From positions 1-64,000 of the forward strand of contig JAEERM010000007.1 in assembly GCA_016285835.1 (NCBI GenBank): a stretch of DNA of 64,000 nt, in the 5' to 3' direction. Positions within the stretch are counted from its first letter, which is position 1. Every line of letters starts with the position of its first letter. A program made the translations under genes and the position numbers. The DNA comes from Fibrobacter sp. GTDB lineage: Bacteria > Fibrobacterota > Fibrobacteria > Fibrobacterales > Fibrobacteraceae. This document shows positions 39,473-49,279 of the stretch, piece after piece. Under the pieces are notes generated by a model, which was not told where the DNA came from, searched no databases, and was given only the letters and a program-made list of their open reading frames with translations.

Positions 39473-42400
39473 ATGCGTTTAAGAGTGTTCCTGGCCTTTG
39501 CCATCTGCCTACTAGCCCTGAGCGGTTGCTCCAGGGAATCCTCCATCAGCGAAAACGTAAACCTGCGAAACAACCATTCCGTTGTCTTCGTGTCCCGGAC
39601 ACCGTTCAAGGACCCGCAAGCTTTTGCGGACTCCATAATGAACTTGCCTAATCCGGACTCCGTCATCGCCCACGACACGCTCACGGTAACTGTGAACGAC
39701 ACCATCTACCTGATGGGTTTCCTCAAGTACAACGCCGACAAGATTTACCGCTACGCCTGGGCGTTCAAGAACCCCGATTCCACTATTGTCAGCAAGAACG
39801 CAACGCAGGAAATGTGGGTTTTCACCAAGACGAGCAACAAAGGGAACAACTGCCCCGTCACCAAGGGTAAGCTATTCTGCCCCCTATTTATCGCTGTCGA
39901 CGGCAACAACGCCAGGGATACCGCAGGCAAGGACCAGTTCATCCGCGTTATCGACACTCCTCCGTATCTGAGCGTTCCCAAAGACACCTTATGGACTCGC
40001 GCCAAGAGCGATATCACCTTCCCCATCGTGGCATTAGACTCATTCGGGACAATCAAGGACATCAAAATTGACCGCGACGCCAGCGGGAAGTCCAAGCCGA
40101 AAACCTGGAAAGTCAAACCCGTGGAAGGCACCGACACGATGCTTGTCACAATTAAGTTTGACTCAGCCTACGTCAGTTCAAGCGGCAACCAGAAAATCTA
40201 TGTCATTGTCACCGACGACGACGACAACGAAACGATTGACAGCGTGAACCTGCACTTCAACATTCCCCCGACAATCGAACTGCTCGACCCCAAGGACGAC
40301 GGCCGCTACGGCACCGACGAACGTTTCGCCTTCTTCTACAAGGCAAACGATGTCGACAACCCCGCCTCGCTTCGCTATTTCATCCGCGTAGCCAAGAGCA
40401 GGGACAACTACGGAACACCGCCCGTCCTTACCGACAACGACCTTGTCGCCAAAAACATCAAGGAAAAGAGTTTTGAGCCCAAGGCCAAGGAATTCAACGA
40501 CAGCAACGTCATTGTCACCTTGAAAAACCCGAAAACCATCCTCAGTGGCAAGCTCTACTGGGATGTGTGGGTCACCGACGGCTACGATACCGTCTTCTCG
40601 GCAAGAATCAAGGAAAAAGACGGAACGAAACGCCCGTGGAAATTCTTCTACGGCAACCTCAAGGACACGGCCGGAACATTCATGGGCTACGTGAACTACG
40701 AGGGATGGTCGCACCATGAGGGCATCCGCATTGTATTCCAAGATTCCCTCGGCAACCGCTACTACACGCACACCGCCGACAACGGTCAATTCTCCATCTC
40801 GGTCAAGTCGGGCACGTACGACATGCTTGCCATGGACACGACTGGCTACGGGTTCAAGGACACCATCCTCACAAAACTGTTCGTAGATGTTTCCAGCGAC
40901 AAGAATCTCGGAACGCTCATCCTCAGGGACACCGCCGACCCGGTCATCGTGTTCAGCGACATTCCTTCCGACACAATCAATACCCCGGATATCACCCTGA
41001 ACGGCAAGTTCTACGACCACGGTTCCCAGGTCAAGTCCGCAGTCGCCACACTTGACGGGGACACGCTCAAGTTCAATTCGTTCAGCCAGAACACCTGGGT
41101 TGTCGACATCAAGAAAATGGAAGACGGCGAGCATACGTTCTACATCGCAGCAAAGGACAGCGCCGGACGGAAAAGCGATTCAACGATTACCTTCTATGTT
41201 CATGCGACATCTATCCACATCATGGTCAATGGGCAGGCAACCAGCGTCCAAGAAAATTCGAAACCATTCACATTCGCGGCCGAGTTGAGCAAGACAAGTA
41301 TTGCCGACAGCTTGATTTGGGAATCGAACGTACCTAAATTCAAGAAGGTCCGCCACAAGATCAAGAATTTCAAGGATACCCTGCGCTACAGCAAGGCATC
41401 GGACATCGGTGAATTGGAAAGTGGCAAGATGTACGAAATGTACGCCGTGACTCCGGGCGGAATCAAGTCGAACGTCGTGCGCTTCGGCATTCTCGGCAAG
41501 GATCCGGTCATCTTCTTCGAAAAGCCCTCGAACGATACAGTCATCACCATAGACGACAGAATCCTGTTCTCCATATTCTTCTACCCAGGCGAAGGGGAAA
41601 GTGGCACGCCATCCATCAAGACCATCGGCGAAGGTTGCAATCGCAGCTTCAACAGCGGTGTCAAGATTGGCGAAGACGAATCCATCCACTGGGACAAGCC
41701 CGGTGACAAGAAGGTCATTGTCTACTTCGAGAAGAACGGGAAGAAAGCCTCCGACACGTTGCGTGTCAAGGTCATCGAAGATCCTCCCACCATCAAGATT
41801 TTGAACAAGCAGAACAATACGAAGAAAAAGATCAAGACTACAGAAACGGTCGATATCAAGGCCTTCGACAAGTTCGGCACCATCAAGGAAATCAAGTGGA
41901 CCTGTTCCAACAATCCGATTACGTTCGACAACGATGTCACCATCGCCGAAGACGATACGGTCACGACTCAGGTCACCTTTACCATGCCCGGTACGGCCAC
42001 AAGCAACTACAAGTGCGTTGTCCGCGCCACCGACGATGACAACATGTATGGCTACGACACCATCACTTACGACATCATCGAAGACAAGCCTTACTTGTTG
42101 CTGAACACGCACAATTCTACTGTAAAGATCAATACCAAGGTTTCGCTCAACGGCATCGCCATCGACACCTTGGGCTCGATTGTAGACTACATGTTCTACT
42201 GCGACAGCATCAAGAGCCACTTCGCAAGCATCAGCGAAAGCGACTGGACTCACATGTCCAAGCTCGACACAAACATCAGCGTCCCGAGCGTACCCTGCAC
42301 CTGGACCTGCCTTGTCCACATTGTCGACGATGACAGCCTTGTGGCCGCAGATACGGCGACCTACACCGTTGTACTCGACCCGCCCTGGGTAGAAGTCAGT

Positions 42401-44767
42401 GAAGACTACAAATCCGTAACCATCAAGGACACCGTCAGCCTCGACGCAAGATCCGGTGACGCCATGGGACGCATCGTCAAATACGAATGGGGCTGTGCGC
42501 CCAAGGGCAGCACAATCAATTACACATGGTCCTCTAAATCTACACCACGCTATAACGCAGTAATGCCCTCTTCAGCCGAAAACGATTTCCGCTGTGTCAT
42601 CCGCGTCACCGATGACGATGGCCTCACCGCAACCGATACGACGCATATCGACGTCGCCCTCGCACCGCCGACAGTCACCGTCAAGCACGAGGAAATCACC
42701 ACACGTCCGAATTACAAGATTAACCTGGACGCCGACGCGAAGGATGCCGACAATTACGATGGCGAAATTGTGAAGCGCGAATGGAGTTGCGGCGAGCCCT
42801 ACGAAATTCCGAACAAATGGAAGAAGGTCAGTTCCTTCGACACCTCGTGGAAAGCTCCGAGCAATGCCGTGGCCAACTACATCTGCGTTGCCCGTGCCAC
42901 AGACGATGACGGCAATACGGCAACAGACACGACTCGCGTAAAGTTCACCACCAACACCCCGATTATCCAGGTAAACGTCCCGATTATCTACGTGAACCTT
43001 GGTGATGTATTCGACCTTAACGCATCCATCAACGACGCTTGGCAGGGAGTCAACTGGTACAGCTGGCAATGCTTCGACACCAAGGGCCACGCCATGGAAG
43101 GTGAAAAGAGGTGGGCCTACCACGGAGACCTCTACGACATCCGTACCGATACAGTTTCCTACATCAAAAACCCGGATAAACTTAACGGCATCGACTCGAT
43201 GCTCTGCATTATCAGCGCCGAAGAATCGTCCAGCGACATGGTCCTCAAAGATACGACCATCGTCAAGATTATGCGCCAGTATCCGGAAGGCGTCATCTCG
43301 GCGGCAGACACCGTTTACCTGTGGAGCGGAGACAACACTGTCGATAACGACGCGAAGTACTTCTATACAAATGAATGGGGCGGCTCCCACTCCGTTCCGG
43401 GCGAACTGGCCGACCCGAGCGGCAACTTTGAATACCGCTGGAGATTCAGCAATGTGAGCAGTGCATACTACGTCGGCGAAAGCGACGGAAGCCTGGACAC
43501 GTCCAGCTACGAATTTAACACGGCATTCAAGCGCCCCACGAGTGAAGGCGACATGACAATTTCGCTGGACTTCCGCGACAGTATCCCGCCGGGAAGCGCA
43601 ACGCAAGCCTTCTTCACCCGCCATAGCGGCCCCATCAAATCCAGAACCGTCTATTTCCGCAAAGCATGGAAGAACCTCGCACCGAGCGGAGACACGGTCC
43701 TCGCACAAAGCAACGTGACTGTGGCACCTGCACTCACCTCTTTGAACGACAGGCCTTATGCGGCCTACCTCAAGAGCGCCACCAGTGTCCAGGCAGTTTA
43801 CCACAACGGCTCTAGCTGGAAAAACCTCGGTGCAGCAGTGAGCACATCGGCAAACATCGCCAAGATCCAGCTTGCAAGCAACGACAACAACGTGTACTTG
43901 GCCATCATGACCGCAGACAAGAAACTCTCCATATACAGTTCTAGCGGTACAAGCGGATGGAGCATGATGGGTAGCGCAATCAATGCCGACACCACCTCCT
44001 TCCACTTGTTGACCAAGAGTAGCGGGCCGTTTGTATTGTACCTGAACGCTTCGAACAAAAAGCCCACTTACGCTTCGTACTCCAGCAGTTGGAATTCCAC
44101 AACCATTAGCGACAAGGGTTGCCGCAACATCACGGGTGCATTCACCAGCAATGGTGGCTGGGTTGCCGCATACGTCGACACAACGAAGAAGTATTCCGGA
44201 TTCTACGCCTTGTACGACAACGGCAACAACAGAAAAGCAAGAGACCAGGCGATTGCCGACAGTATCAACAAGGTGAACCTCACCATCGACCCGTCAAACA
44301 ACACGGCTTACCTCGCCTTCCTCAGCCGTAAGGTGGAAAAGTACGGGCCTTACGTGTACAGGGGAACCATCAACAACGACAATGTCAACTGGAAGAAGGA
44401 CGGAGTGTTCGGGAACCCGATTGTGAACCGATTTGCTTACCGGATCCAAGTCACGGCAAAGAACGGCAAGACATTTGTCGCCTTCGACGATGCCGACCGC
44501 CATTCCGCAGCTCAGACCCACGTTTATCAGTTGGCATCAAATTCTTGGAAACTGTACGGTGAAAACGAACTTCCCTATTTCAAGATTGAATTCTTCAACC
44601 AGAACGGCTACTACCTGCGCGGTTCGCATCCGAATATAACCGTCGACGAACATGACGACGTGTACATCTCGATGCTCGCCTGGGAAAACGGCAATGGCGG
44701 TGGACACAACTTCGGCCCCATTGTCATGAAATACGTGGCCAAGAATTGGGATGTCAACGACAAATAA
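39473..44767 (+). CDS. very large lipoprotein with Ig/PKD-like repeats and propeller-like C-terminal region
   Basis: Signal MRLRVFLAFAICLLALSGC; repeats with WxC ... YxCxVRATDDDG pattern; ATG at 39473 rather than TTG 39434. Confidence 0.88.
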   Translation: MRLRVFLAFAICLLALSGCSRESSISENVNLRNNHSVVFVSRTPFKDPQAFADSIMNLPNPDSVIAHDTLTVTVNDTIYLMGFLKYNADKIYRYAWAFKNPDSTIVSKNATQEMWVFTKTSNKGNNCPVTKGKLFCPLFIAVDGNNARDTAGKDQFIRVIDTPPYLSVPKDTLWTRAKSDITFPIVALDSFGTIKDIKIDRDASGKSKPKTWKVKPVEGTDTMLVTIKFDSAYVSSSGNQKIYVIVTDDDDNETIDSVNLHFNIPPTIELLDPKDDGRYGTDERFAFFYKANDVDNPASLRYFIRVAKSRDNYGTPPVLTDNDLVAKNIKEKSFEPKAKEFNDSNVIVTLKNPKTILSGKLYWDVWVTDGYDTVFSARIKEKDGTKRPWKFFYGNLKDTAGTFMGYVNYEGWSHHEGIRIVFQDSLGNRYYTHTADNGQFSISVKSGTYDMLAMDTTGYGFKDTILTKLFVDVSSDKNLGTLILRDTADPVIVFSDIPSDTINTPDITLNGKFYDHGSQVKSAVATLDGDTLKFNSFSQNTWVVDIKKMEDGEHTFYIAAKDSAGRKSDSTITFYVHATSIHIMVNGQATSVQENSKPFTFAAELSKTSIADSLIWESNVPKFKKVRHKIKNFKDTLRYSKASDIGELESGKMYEMYAVTPGGIKSNVVRFGILGKDPVIFFEKPSNDTVITIDDRILFSIFFYPGEGESGTPSIKTIGEGCNRSFNSGVKIGEDESIHWDKPGDKKVIVYFEKNGKKASDTLRVKVIEDPPTIKILNKQNNTKKKIKTTETVDIKAFDKFGTIKEIKWTCSNNPITFDNDVTIAEDDTVTTQVTFTMPGTATSNYKCVVRATDDDNMYGYDTITYDIIEDKPYLLLNTHNSTVKINTKVSLNGIAIDTLGSIVDYMFYCDSIKSHFASISESDWTHMSKLDTNISVPSVPCTWTCLVHIVDDDSLVAADTATYTVVLDPPWVEVSEDYKSVTIKDTVSLDARSGDAMGRIVKYEWGCAPKGSTINYTWSSKSTPRYNAVMPSSAENDFRCVIRVTDDDGLTATDTTHIDVALAPPTVTVKHEEITTRPNYKINLDADAKDADNYDGEIVKREWSCGEPYEIPNKWKKVSSFDTSWKAPSNAVANYICVARATDDDGNTATDTTRVKFTTNTPIIQVNVPIIYVNLGDVFDLNASINDAWQGVNWYSWQCFDTKGHAMEGEKRWAYHGDLYDIRTDTVSYIKNPDKLNGIDSMLCIISAEESSSDMVLKDTTIVKIMRQYPEGVISAADTVYLWSGDNTVDNDAKYFYTNEWGGSHSVPGELADPSGNFEYRWRFSNVSSAYYVGESDGSLDTSSYEFNTAFKRPTSEGDMTISLDFRDSIPPGSATQAFFTRHSGPIKSRTVYFRKAWKNLAPSGDTVLAQSNVTVAPALTSLNDRPYAAYLKSATSVQAVYHNGSSWKNLGAAVSTSANIAKIQLASNDNNVYLAIMTADKKLSIYSSSGTSGWSMMGSAINADTTSFHLLTKSSGPFVLYLNASNKKPTYASYSSSWNSTTISDKGCRNITGAFTSNGGWVAAYVDTTKKYSGFYALYDNGNNRKARDQAIADSINKVNLTIDPSNNTAYLAFLSRKVEKYGPYVYRGTINNDNVNWKKDGVFGNPIVNRFAYRIQVTAKNGKTFVAFDDADRHSAAQTHVYQLASNSWKLYGENELPYFKIEFFNQNGYYLRGSHPNITVDEHDDVYISMLAWENGNGGGHNFGPIVMKYVAKNWDVNDK

Positions 44768-44778
44768 AAAGGATACAA

Positions 44779-45222
44779 ATGAATATTGAAATTGCAGCTA
44801 TTTGCGATGCTGCCACAGCCAACGGCGCAGGCGGTCGCTTGAATATTCTGGGAGCATTTGACAGAATCTTTTCGAAGTTTCCCTTGGTTATCCCGCAGTG
44901 TTCTGCGGTATTCCGCGTGCGCTATCAGCGTTCCGAAGCGGGCATGCACAAGGTGCGCCTTTCCATCGAAGATGTTTGCGGCAAACCCATCGTGCCGACC
45001 ATGGAATCGAACCTCCCGCTAGAACCGGTCGTCACCGGATTCGATACCGCGGCAGTCAACATGATTCTCAATATGCAGAGACTCAAGATTGAAAGGCCGG
45101 ACAAGTACATGGTTCGTTTTTTCATTGACGACGAAGAACTCGCCGTGCTCCCGCTTTACATTCTAGAGCCGCCTCAATCCAAGCTCCAGGCTCCCGAGGC
45201 AGACGAAGAAAAAATCAGCTAA
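44779..45222 (+). CDS. hypothetical protein (DUF6941-like)
   Basis: MNIEIAAICDAATANGAGGRLNILGAFDRIFSKFPLVIPQCSAVFRVRYQRSEAG; AAAGGA SD, 12 nt after preceding stop. Confidence 0.7.
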   Translation: MNIEIAAICDAATANGAGGRLNILGAFDRIFSKFPLVIPQCSAVFRVRYQRSEAGMHKVRLSIEDVCGKPIVPTMESNLPLEPVVTGFDTAAVNMILNMQRLKIERPDKYMVRFFIDDEELAVLPLYILEPPQSKLQAPEADEEKIS

Positions 45223-45782
45223 GCCAGTTCGACAGCTAGGCACATAGCGGCATCCCCCGCACCCATCAGGTCCGGGGCTAGCTTTTTTGCATCCAAATCG
45301 ACAAGGTGGACACCGTCGACAACATCCAGCAACATGGGGCGACGGAGCGTCCCTGCAAAAAAATCGCCTCCGTGGCACTTGTAATACGCCTCTTTACGGC
45401 ACCACAGGCGGAAAAACTCGCTGTCGAAATGTTGGGTTGCAAGCAAGTAGGAGACTTCCTCTTCACTGAAAAACCTTTCGGCAAGCGACTGCCTGTTTTT
45501 GCGGAAGAATTCCAAATCCAGCCCGACCATAGCATCAAAGGAATACGCGAGCGCGCATACATTGCCGGAATGAGTCCAGTTGGCGTCAAAATCCCGCTCG
45601 GGGAAAAACGGGCGCGGAGAATCAGGATTCACGACCATGTCCGCTTGCGAGACCTTCTTGCCACAAGCAGCCGAGAGAATTTCAAAAATACGTTCGCGAT
45701 GACCGCGACGCCCCTCCGTCGGAAACATTGTAACAAAAACATCCCCACAGGGCGTGAGTATTTTAGTTGACTTCATCTCCAT
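45219..45782 (-). CDS. 4'-phosphopantetheinyl transferase superfamily (Sfp-type)
   Basis: MVGLDLEFFRKNRQSLAERFFSEEEVSYL ... FRLWCRKEAYYKCHGGDFF. Confidence 0.88.
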   Translation of the reverse strand: MEMKSTKILTPCGDVFVTMFPTEGRRGHRERIFEILSAACGKKVSQADMVVNPDSPRPFFPERDFDANWTHSGNVCALAYSFDAMVGLDLEFFRKNRQSLAERFFSEEEVSYLLATQHFDSEFFRLWCRKEAYYKCHGGDFFAGTLRRPMLLDVVDGVHLVDLDAKKLAPDLMGAGDAAMCLAVELA

Positions 45783-45805
45783 TCCCTAAAGATAATTTCT
45801 ACTTT

Positions 45806-46312
45806 ATGGATATGCACCATCCCGGACGAATTTTATCCGCAATATTTTCTCTTTTCTTACTGCTCGGCTGTTCAGAGATCAACGACAGTTGGGAAGTCAA
45901 GGGAGGCGGATACCTGAAATACACCGTCAACGGAGGCAAGTCCTACACCATCGAACTCGATGCAGATGATGTCGTCCGCCCCGATTACGGCCGCAGTTTT
46001 TTCCAGGTACAGACCCAAATGGAAGAAAGTAGTCGCGGGGACCAATTTTCCATTCTCGTGAACCGCCCCAAGCTGGGTTACAACAACGCCAACGCCAACT
46101 ACAGTTGGATGATTGCAGAAAATTCCGAAAAAGGCTACCTCGTGGGAGACAGCAATATCGTCCATTTTGACCAAAAGGACAACGACTCCACATGGACAGC
46201 CTACATCGATCTCTATTTTCAGGATTGCCGGACCGGAAGTTGCGAAAACGACCACCCTCCCCTGCATATCGAAGGGCGACTGCGCTACTGGATCGCGGAG
46301 GATGATAAATGA
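45806..46312 (+). CDS. hypothetical lipoprotein
   Basis: MDMHHPGRILSAIFSLFLLLGCSEIND lipobox. Confidence 0.72.
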   Translation: MDMHHPGRILSAIFSLFLLLGCSEINDSWEVKGGGYLKYTVNGGKSYTIELDADDVVRPDYGRSFFQVQTQMEESSRGDQFSILVNRPKLGYNNANANYSWMIAENSEKGYLVGDSNIVHFDQKDNDSTWTAYIDLYFQDCRTGSCENDHPPLHIEGRLRYWIAEDDK

Positions 46313-46317
46313 GGTCG

Positions 46318-46800
46318 CTGCGCTTTGAGCTATGAGGTCGGCACTTCGTGCCTTTGAGGTCGCTCCCTTCGGTCGCTTTGAGGCACGAGGTCGGTCGCTA
46401 CGCTCCCTTCGAGGTGTGAGGTGAGTAGGAAGTAGACAGTAGGAAGTAGGAAGTGATTAGTGGTTGGTGGTTAGGAAAATAGACGAGAGAGGAAAAAGTT
46501 GTCATTCGCAGGCGCATGACTTGTCGGCTCAGCCATGCCGAAACGCAAGCGTTTTGGCACGGCATTCGCCTTGGTTGTCATTGCGAGGGGCGATTGCCAG
46601 AGCCTGCCGCGAGCGAAGCGTGGCGGAAGCAATCTCTAGGTATGGGTTAGGGATAAGAATCTAGGATCTAGAGACTAGGGAGAAATATCACGGCTTCGCC
46701 GTCTTATATTGACGCACGAAGTGCGTGATTCTTTTCACTAGCCTCTTTTCTCTAGTCTCTCGAAGCCTCACTGCTCATTGCTCATAGCTCACTGTTCGTG
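46318..46800. repeat. composite intergenic repeat: hairpin words plus degenerate heptamer arrays (left member of inverted pair)
   Basis: GAGGTCGGCACTTCGTGCC..., GTAGGAA/GTAGACA, GTGGTTG, AGACGAG, CTAGGATCTAG, ACGGCTTCGCCGT, CGCACTTCGTGCG, ACTGCTCATTGCTCATAGCTCACTG; inverted copy at 56735-57085. Confidence 0.9.
46575..46637 (+). repeat. dispersed element TTGTCATTGCGAGGGGCGA...GGAAGCAATCTCT
   Basis: Inverted shorter copy at 58946-58984. Confidence 0.8.
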
Positions 46801-46891
46801 CCTCGTGCCCCCTCTAAAAAACTACAAACTCAACTCTTTGGCAAATGGAGCATATATAGCTTAGCCATCCTTCAAGTTATAAGCATGAAAT

Positions 46892-46946
46892 TCGTTCAGT
46901 CATTGAGAATTATATTCAATGGCGAGAGAATAGAAGCGTCGGCCAG
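46892..46946. repeat. dispersed repeat copy
   Basis: TCAGTCATTGAGAATTATATTCAATGGCGAGAGAATAGAAGCGTCGGCCAGGG, matches 38466-38520. Confidence 0.75.
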
Positions 46947-46962
46947 GGAAGGGGAGGGTGCA

Positions 46963-47087
46963 GGGAGGGGACCGGGCGGCCTTCGCTAAAGTGAGCAAGT
47001 GAGCGTCGCAGCGGCAAGCTTGCTTGCCGATATGACCGAACGTAGCCACGGACGCCTTGGCGTCCACTCCGAGCTGGGTCCCCTCCC
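46963..47087. other. structured element of unknown function (candidate ncRNA or palindromic element)
   Basis: 11-bp perfect closing stem GGGAGGGGACC / GGTCCCCTCCC enclosing perfect hairpins CGGCAAG-CTTG-CTTGCCG and GGACGCC-TT-GGCGTCC. Confidence 0.65.
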
Positions 47088-47185
47088 GCATAATATAAAG
47101 AAGCAACAAATCCCGCCTTTTGACAATAACCTCTAAAAACCCCTTGACAAAACCCAAACATTTTTCTAATATTGCCCTACCCCGA

Positions 47186-47259
<74 letters not shown>

Positions 47260-47264
47260 CTGAA

Positions 47265-47297
47265 AAAACGGTTTGCACAAGCAAGCCGTTTTTTTTA
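47265..47297 (+). terminator. terminator downstream of tRNA-Val
   Basis: AACGGTTTGC-ACAA-GCAAGCCGTTTTTTTT. Confidence 0.8.
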
Positions 47298-47383
47298 TTC
47301 CCTAAAACATGGTGTTCCAAATTGGAATACGGGTTTAATCGATTGTGCTGGATTTCTTATTTATTATTTGTTATAATATTATT

Positions 47384-47495
47384 ACACCCAGAAAGAGAAA
47401 ATATGAGAGACAAACACATTAGGTCATTGGGGCCTTTTGGGTTTCCTCCTTGTTGACAAAAGAGGGACGCTCGTTTGAGCGTCCCTTTTATTTTT
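47384..47495 (+). ncRNA. candidate small RNA containing 17-codon micro-ORF
   Basis: TATAAT at 47372-47377; transcript would contain MRDKHIRSLGPFGFPPC* (47403-47456), CCTCCT and terminator at 47464-47495. Confidence 0.35.
47464..47495. terminator. bidirectional terminator
   Basis: GGGACGCTC-GTTT-GAGCGTCCCTTTTATTTTT. Confidence 0.85.
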
Positions 47496-47508
47496 GGAAT
47501 CAAGCTTA

Positions 47509-49155
47509 TTACTTGGTCTGGAGTTCGGCCGGAGTGGATTCCGCAGGAGCGGCGGCCGCTTCGGCAGGCTCAGCGACCTTTGCAGAATCAACAACTACTT
47601 CGGCGGCAGGAGCTTCGACCTTGGCGGAATCGACAACCTTTTCTACGGCAGCAGGAGCGGCCGGGACGGCTTCGGCGGCCTTCGGGGTCGGAGTGCCGAA
47701 GAAGTTCACCTTGGCGAGGAAGATCATCATCACCCAGGAGAGAACAAGGCCAGAAAGACCCATCACGACACCCGTCTTTGCCATGCCGTTCGTATCGGTG
47801 TAACCGGTAGCATGGGCAAGAGCGTTAGGCGGCGTAGAAATCGGAAGGCTCATACCGAGAGAGCTGGCGAATGCGACAGACACGAGGAGGGCAGTCACGC
47901 CACCGAGGCCAACGAGGTTGTCCTGGCAGGCAATACCCACAGCGCAGAGAATCGGGACCAAAAGCGTTGCCGTAGAGGTGTGACTCATGAAGTTCGCCAT
48001 GAAGAGGCAGATGATGCCGCAACCAATCATCAAAGCAATCGGAGACCAGCTTGCAAACGGAATCGTCTTGATCAAGTGAGCGGCGAGGCCAGTCGCATTG
48101 AGGCCAACACCGAGAGCGAAACCACCGGCCACGAGCCAGAGCACGTCCCAGCTCATTGCGTTCAAATCCTTCTTGGTAATCACGCCGGTGAGGGCGAAGA
48201 CAGCCATCGGGATCATGGCGATTGCGTTATCGTTAATACCGTGGACACCCTTACCGGTCACCCACAGGAGCACGCACACGACGAAAGTAATGTAGACGAT
48301 GATGGCCTTGGGGCTCGTGTCGAACTTGCCGGCACCTTCAATGTTGAGGACCATTTCCTTCATCTTGATCGGATAAATCTTGAGGAGGAGGAGCCAAGCG
48401 ATGACCATCAAAATAATCACGTACGGGATACCGAAGGCCATCCACTGGCCAAAGGAGACGGGATTCGCAACGAGGTCGCCACGGGCGACGGCGTCGTTTA
48501 AGGCGCCGAGAGCGATAGCGTTCGGTGGCGTACCGATCGGGGTACCCATACCACCGATGTTGGCACCGAGCGGGATGGCGAGGGCGAATGCGGCTTTGCC
48601 GCGGTCGTCTTCGTCAAAGAGTTTGAGCACCGGAGCGAGGATGGCGAGCATCATGGCAGCGGTGGCAGTGTTGCTCATGAACATCGAGAACACGGCAGTG
48701 ATGAGCATGAGGCCGAGGAGCACGAACTTCGGGTTCTTGCCGAAGGGCTTCAGGAGCACGCGGGCCAGGTTCAAGTCCATCTTGTACTTGGTCGCGGCAG
48801 CGGCGAGGAAGAACCCGCCCAAGAAGAGCATGATAATCGGGTTCGCGAAAGTCGCCATGACGGACTTGTGGCTGATCATCGTCACGCCGTCCACGCGGAA
48901 CGGAGCGAGAGCCGAATCCGACATCGTGACAATCATGAGCACGATGACAAGCATCGAAGTGGACCAAATCGGGAACGGTTGCAGAATCCAGAAAAGGGCA
49001 GCCATGACGAAAACGCCAATGACGCGAATTTCGAGCGGATTCAGGATTCCCATGGGGCTTGCGGCATCGAATCCGAGGGATTCGTAGGGCAAGAAGAGGG
49101 CGGCGATGGCAAGCAACGACGCAATGATGAATTTGATGAATTTAGCCTTTGTCAT
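47509..49155 (-). CDS. DASS/SLC13-type transporter, short-tailed paralogue
   Basis: 548 aa, nearly identical to N-terminal ~490 aa of the 666..4844 product; short Ala/Pro/Glu tail. Confidence 0.92.
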   Translation of the reverse strand: MTKAKFIKFIIASLLAIAALFLPYESLGFDAASPMGILNPLEIRVIGVFVMAALFWILQPFPIWSTSMLVIVLMIVTMSDSALAPFRVDGVTMISHKSVMATFANPIIMLFLGGFFLAAAATKYKMDLNLARVLLKPFGKNPKFVLLGLMLITAVFSMFMSNTATAAMMLAILAPVLKLFDEDDRGKAAFALAIPLGANIGGMGTPIGTPPNAIALGALNDAVARGDLVANPVSFGQWMAFGIPYVIILMVIAWLLLLKIYPIKMKEMVLNIEGAGKFDTSPKAIIVYITFVVCVLLWVTGKGVHGINDNAIAMIPMAVFALTGVITKKDLNAMSWDVLWLVAGGFALGVGLNATGLAAHLIKTIPFASWSPIALMIGCGIICLFMANFMSHTSTATLLVPILCAVGIACQDNLVGLGGVTALLVSVAFASSLGMSLPISTPPNALAHATGYTDTNGMAKTGVVMGLSGLVLSWVMMIFLAKVNFFGTPTPKAAEAVPAAPAAVEKVVDSAKVEAPAAEVVVDSAKVAEPAEAAAAPAESTPAELQTK

Positions 49156-49279
49156 AACGGGCGCAAATTTAGTAATAATAGAGGGTTTCGGCTATACTAT
49201 TATTTACGCACATTAACAATATGATGTTAGACTGGGAAAAATACGCAACACTTGCGTTTTTTGGTGAAAAAGCCAAAAA

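Noticed and set aside
46963-47087. RNase P RNA, SRP RNA or tmRNA
   Set aside because: Lacks the conserved cores I can recognise for these RNAs (e.g. GAAAGTGCCACAGA, the SRP GGAA/AGCA loop, a tmRNA tRNA-like end)
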